DNA from: WHSM01 sp050701635 | GTDB lineage: Bacteria; Actinomycetota; Actinomycetes; Mycobacteriales; Micromonosporaceae | NCBI GenBank assembly: GCA_050701635.1 | Contig: JBOGDF010000211.1 | Location: 1-9,816 of the forward strand | Reading direction: 5' to 3' | DNA: 9,816 nt | Part shown: positions 7,121-9,816 of the stretch, in pieces | Layout: the number at the start of each line of letters is the position of its first letter | How positions within the stretch are numbered: position 1 is the first letter of the stretch | Program-made: the position numbers and the translations under genes | Notes under the pieces: model-generated | Database searches by the model: none | Seen by the model: only the letters and a program-made list of their open reading frames with translations | Told to the model about the DNA's origin: nothing

Positions 7121-8229
7121 CTACGTAGCGGGCGGCGGGCCGGACGGGAGGCCGGAGGCGGCGCGGCGGCGGGCCACCTCGGCCAGCGCCACGGCGGCCG
7201 CCACGGAGGCGTTCAGCGACTCCACGTCGGAGGAGATCGGGATCGCGGTACGGATGTCGCAGGTCTCCCCGACCAGCCGGGACAGGCCGCGCCCCTCGGA
7301 GCCGACCACGAGTACCAGCGGATCGAGGGCGGCTTCCAGGTCGTACAGCGGGAGCTCGCCGTCGGCGTCCAGACCGACCACCACGAAGCCTTCGTTCTGG
7401 CAGGTCTTCAGGGCGCGGGTCAGGTTGGTGACCCGGGCCATCGGCATCCGTACCGCCGCCCCGGCGCTGGCCCGCCAGGCGGTGGCGGTCATCCCGGCGG
7501 AGCGCCGCTCCGGCAGGAACAGCCCGTGCGCCCCGAACGCGGCGGCGGAGCGTACGACGGCGCCCAGGTTGCGCGGGTCGGTGACCCCGTCCAGCGCGAT
7601 CAGCAGCGGCGCGGTGGGGCGGCTCTCCAGCGCGCCCGCGACCAGGTCCTCGAACGACTCGTACGCGAACGGCGGCACCTGCAGCCCGATGCCCTGGTGC
7701 AGTACGCCGCCGGTGAGCCGATCCAGCTCCTGCCGGCTCACCTCGAGGATCGCGATGCCGCGGTTGCCGGCGATCCGCAGCGCCTCCTTGATCCGGTCGT
7801 CGACTTCGATCTTCTGCGCGACGTACAGCGCGGTGCACGGGATGTGCGCGTGCAGCGCCTCCACCACCGGATTGCGCCCGACCAGCAGCTCCGGCGCGTC
7901 CTGCGGCACGGTGCTGCGCCGCCCCGGCGAGGTGCGCGGCCCGGAGCGCGCCCCGCCCGGCTTGGACCCCGTACCGGCCTTACCGCCGGCTTTGCTCCGA
8001 GCAGGTGCTGGGTGACCGTCGGCGGCGGCCTTGCGGCGCTCCTTCTCCTGCTTCCAGGCGGTGCGCTTCGGGACGTCTTCGCCCTCGTACGCCTTGTGCC
8101 ACGGCCGGTCGGAGGCGGGCAGCGTACGGCCCCGCCCCTCCAGGCTCTGCCGGCGCTTGCCGCCGGAGCCGACCGTGGGCCCCTTCTTGCTGCTGGTACG
8201 CCGGTTACGCCGCTGCGAATTACCCGGCA

Positions 8230-8230
<1 letters not shown>
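7121..8230 (-). CDS. rlmB: 23S rRNA (guanosine-2251-2'-O)-methyltransferase RlmB, TrmH/SpoU family
   Basis: A 369-residue SAM-dependent methyltransferase that modifies the ribose of a 23S rRNA guanosine in the peptidyl-transferase region (G2251 in E. coli). The start MPGNSQRRNRR is the usual actinobacterial N-terminus. Residues 1-110 are a basic, low-complexity extension rich in K, R, G, S and P. Residues about 114-190 are the TrmH substrate-binding domain, beginning ELLVGRNPVVEAL and including GVLHQGIG. Residues about 208-355 are the SpoU knot domain: motif 1 DGVTDPRNLGAVVRSA (214-229, N221), motif 2 VVGSEGRGLSRLV (308-320) and motif 3 IPISSDVESLNASVA (330-344). All catalytic motifs are intact. 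Its ATG overlaps the cysS stop by one base (TGATG), which implies translational coupling. Other SpoU paralogs with different rRNA targets exist, so the exact site is inferred from the family. Confidence 0.93.
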
Positions 8231-9630
<1,400 letters not shown>

Positions 9631-9636
9631 CCTCAA

Positions 9637-9642
9637 AGCGTA
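9637..9642 (-). promoter_or_regulatory. Candidate -10 box for leaderless cysS transcript
   Basis: On the minus strand TACGCT (TANNNT) is followed by six bases and then the GTG start of cysS. That is the spacing expected when transcription begins at the first base of the start codon. The -35 region (TTTTCA/TTCATC) matches poorly. Confidence 0.42.
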
Positions 9643-9816
9643 TTGCCTCGGCGTACGTCGATGAAAACCGGCGGGCCGGCGCGGCCGCCGCCGCGTACCG
9701 CAACGTCGTAACGACTTGGTGCACGATAGCCACCGGGCTGCGCCGGACCCGTTCGCCGACCGGCGGCGTTGTCGGGTCACCCGGATACAACACCGGTATC
9801 CGGGCAACCCTCCGCC
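9643..9816. other. Non-coding stretch upstream of cysS with two inverted repeats
   Basis: I find no supported gene here. It holds GTCGT-a-ACGAC (9705-9715), which is operator-sized, and a nine-base perfect stem CCCGGATAC/GTATCCGGG with a seven-base loop (9780-9804). The latter could be a terminator for a gene beyond the window edge. Between them is a run of GC-rich low-complexity sequence (9669-9693). Confidence 0.4.

Noticed and set aside
9631..9807. Upstream extension of cysS to 9807 and a small minus-strand frame at 9572-9793
   Set aside because: Neither has recognisable protein features. CysS homologues start at the GTG at 9630, and the small frame overlaps cysS out of phase.

Overview
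This window comes from a GC-rich actinomycete chromosome, most likely Micromonosporaceae-like. That is inferred from the base composition, the typical actinobacterial forms of RlmB and CysS, a long-type SHMT and a MsiK-type sugar ATPase. The content is largely housekeeping. I see no CRISPR array, insertion sequence, toxin-antitoxin pair, defence island or biosynthetic cluster.

Layout from left to right. (1) The 3' part of a patatin-like/DUF3376 protein with a multi-pass membrane tail runs forward and ends at 1402. (2) On the minus strand follow tRNA-Thr(UGU), with CCA encoded and a recognisable promoter, and an orphan gene with a histidine/aspartate signature resembling M15/DD-peptidase-fold metallopeptidases. 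(3) That orphan gene is divergent from glyA (serine hydroxymethyltransferase, the long chlamydia-like type), which is followed after 154 bases by msiK, the shared ATPase of carbohydrate ABC importers. msiK appears to have its own promoter and a leader with three hairpins. (4) msiK converges on a minus-strand block across a striking near-perfect palindrome at 5564-5619. Read in its own direction the block is cysS, then rlmB overlapping by one base, then, after a hairpin and a probable separate promoter, a membrane-anchored beta-propeller-like protein.

How the genes relate: tRNA-Thr, CysS (Cys-tRNA synthesis) and RlmB (23S rRNA 2'-O-methylation) serve translation. GlyA supplies glycine and one-carbon units. 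MsiK powers sugar uptake for permeases encoded elsewhere. The patatin-like protein, the M15-like protein and the propeller protein have no assignable pathway.

The most interesting points are the palindrome between the convergent genes, the unexplained M15-like protein with no signal peptide, the structured msiK leader, the large SHMT insert, the apparently leaderless cysS start, and a strong excess of the word GTAC beside near-absence of CTAG. None of these amounts to a clearly new system. The strongest candidates for follow-up are the palindrome and the M15-like orphan.
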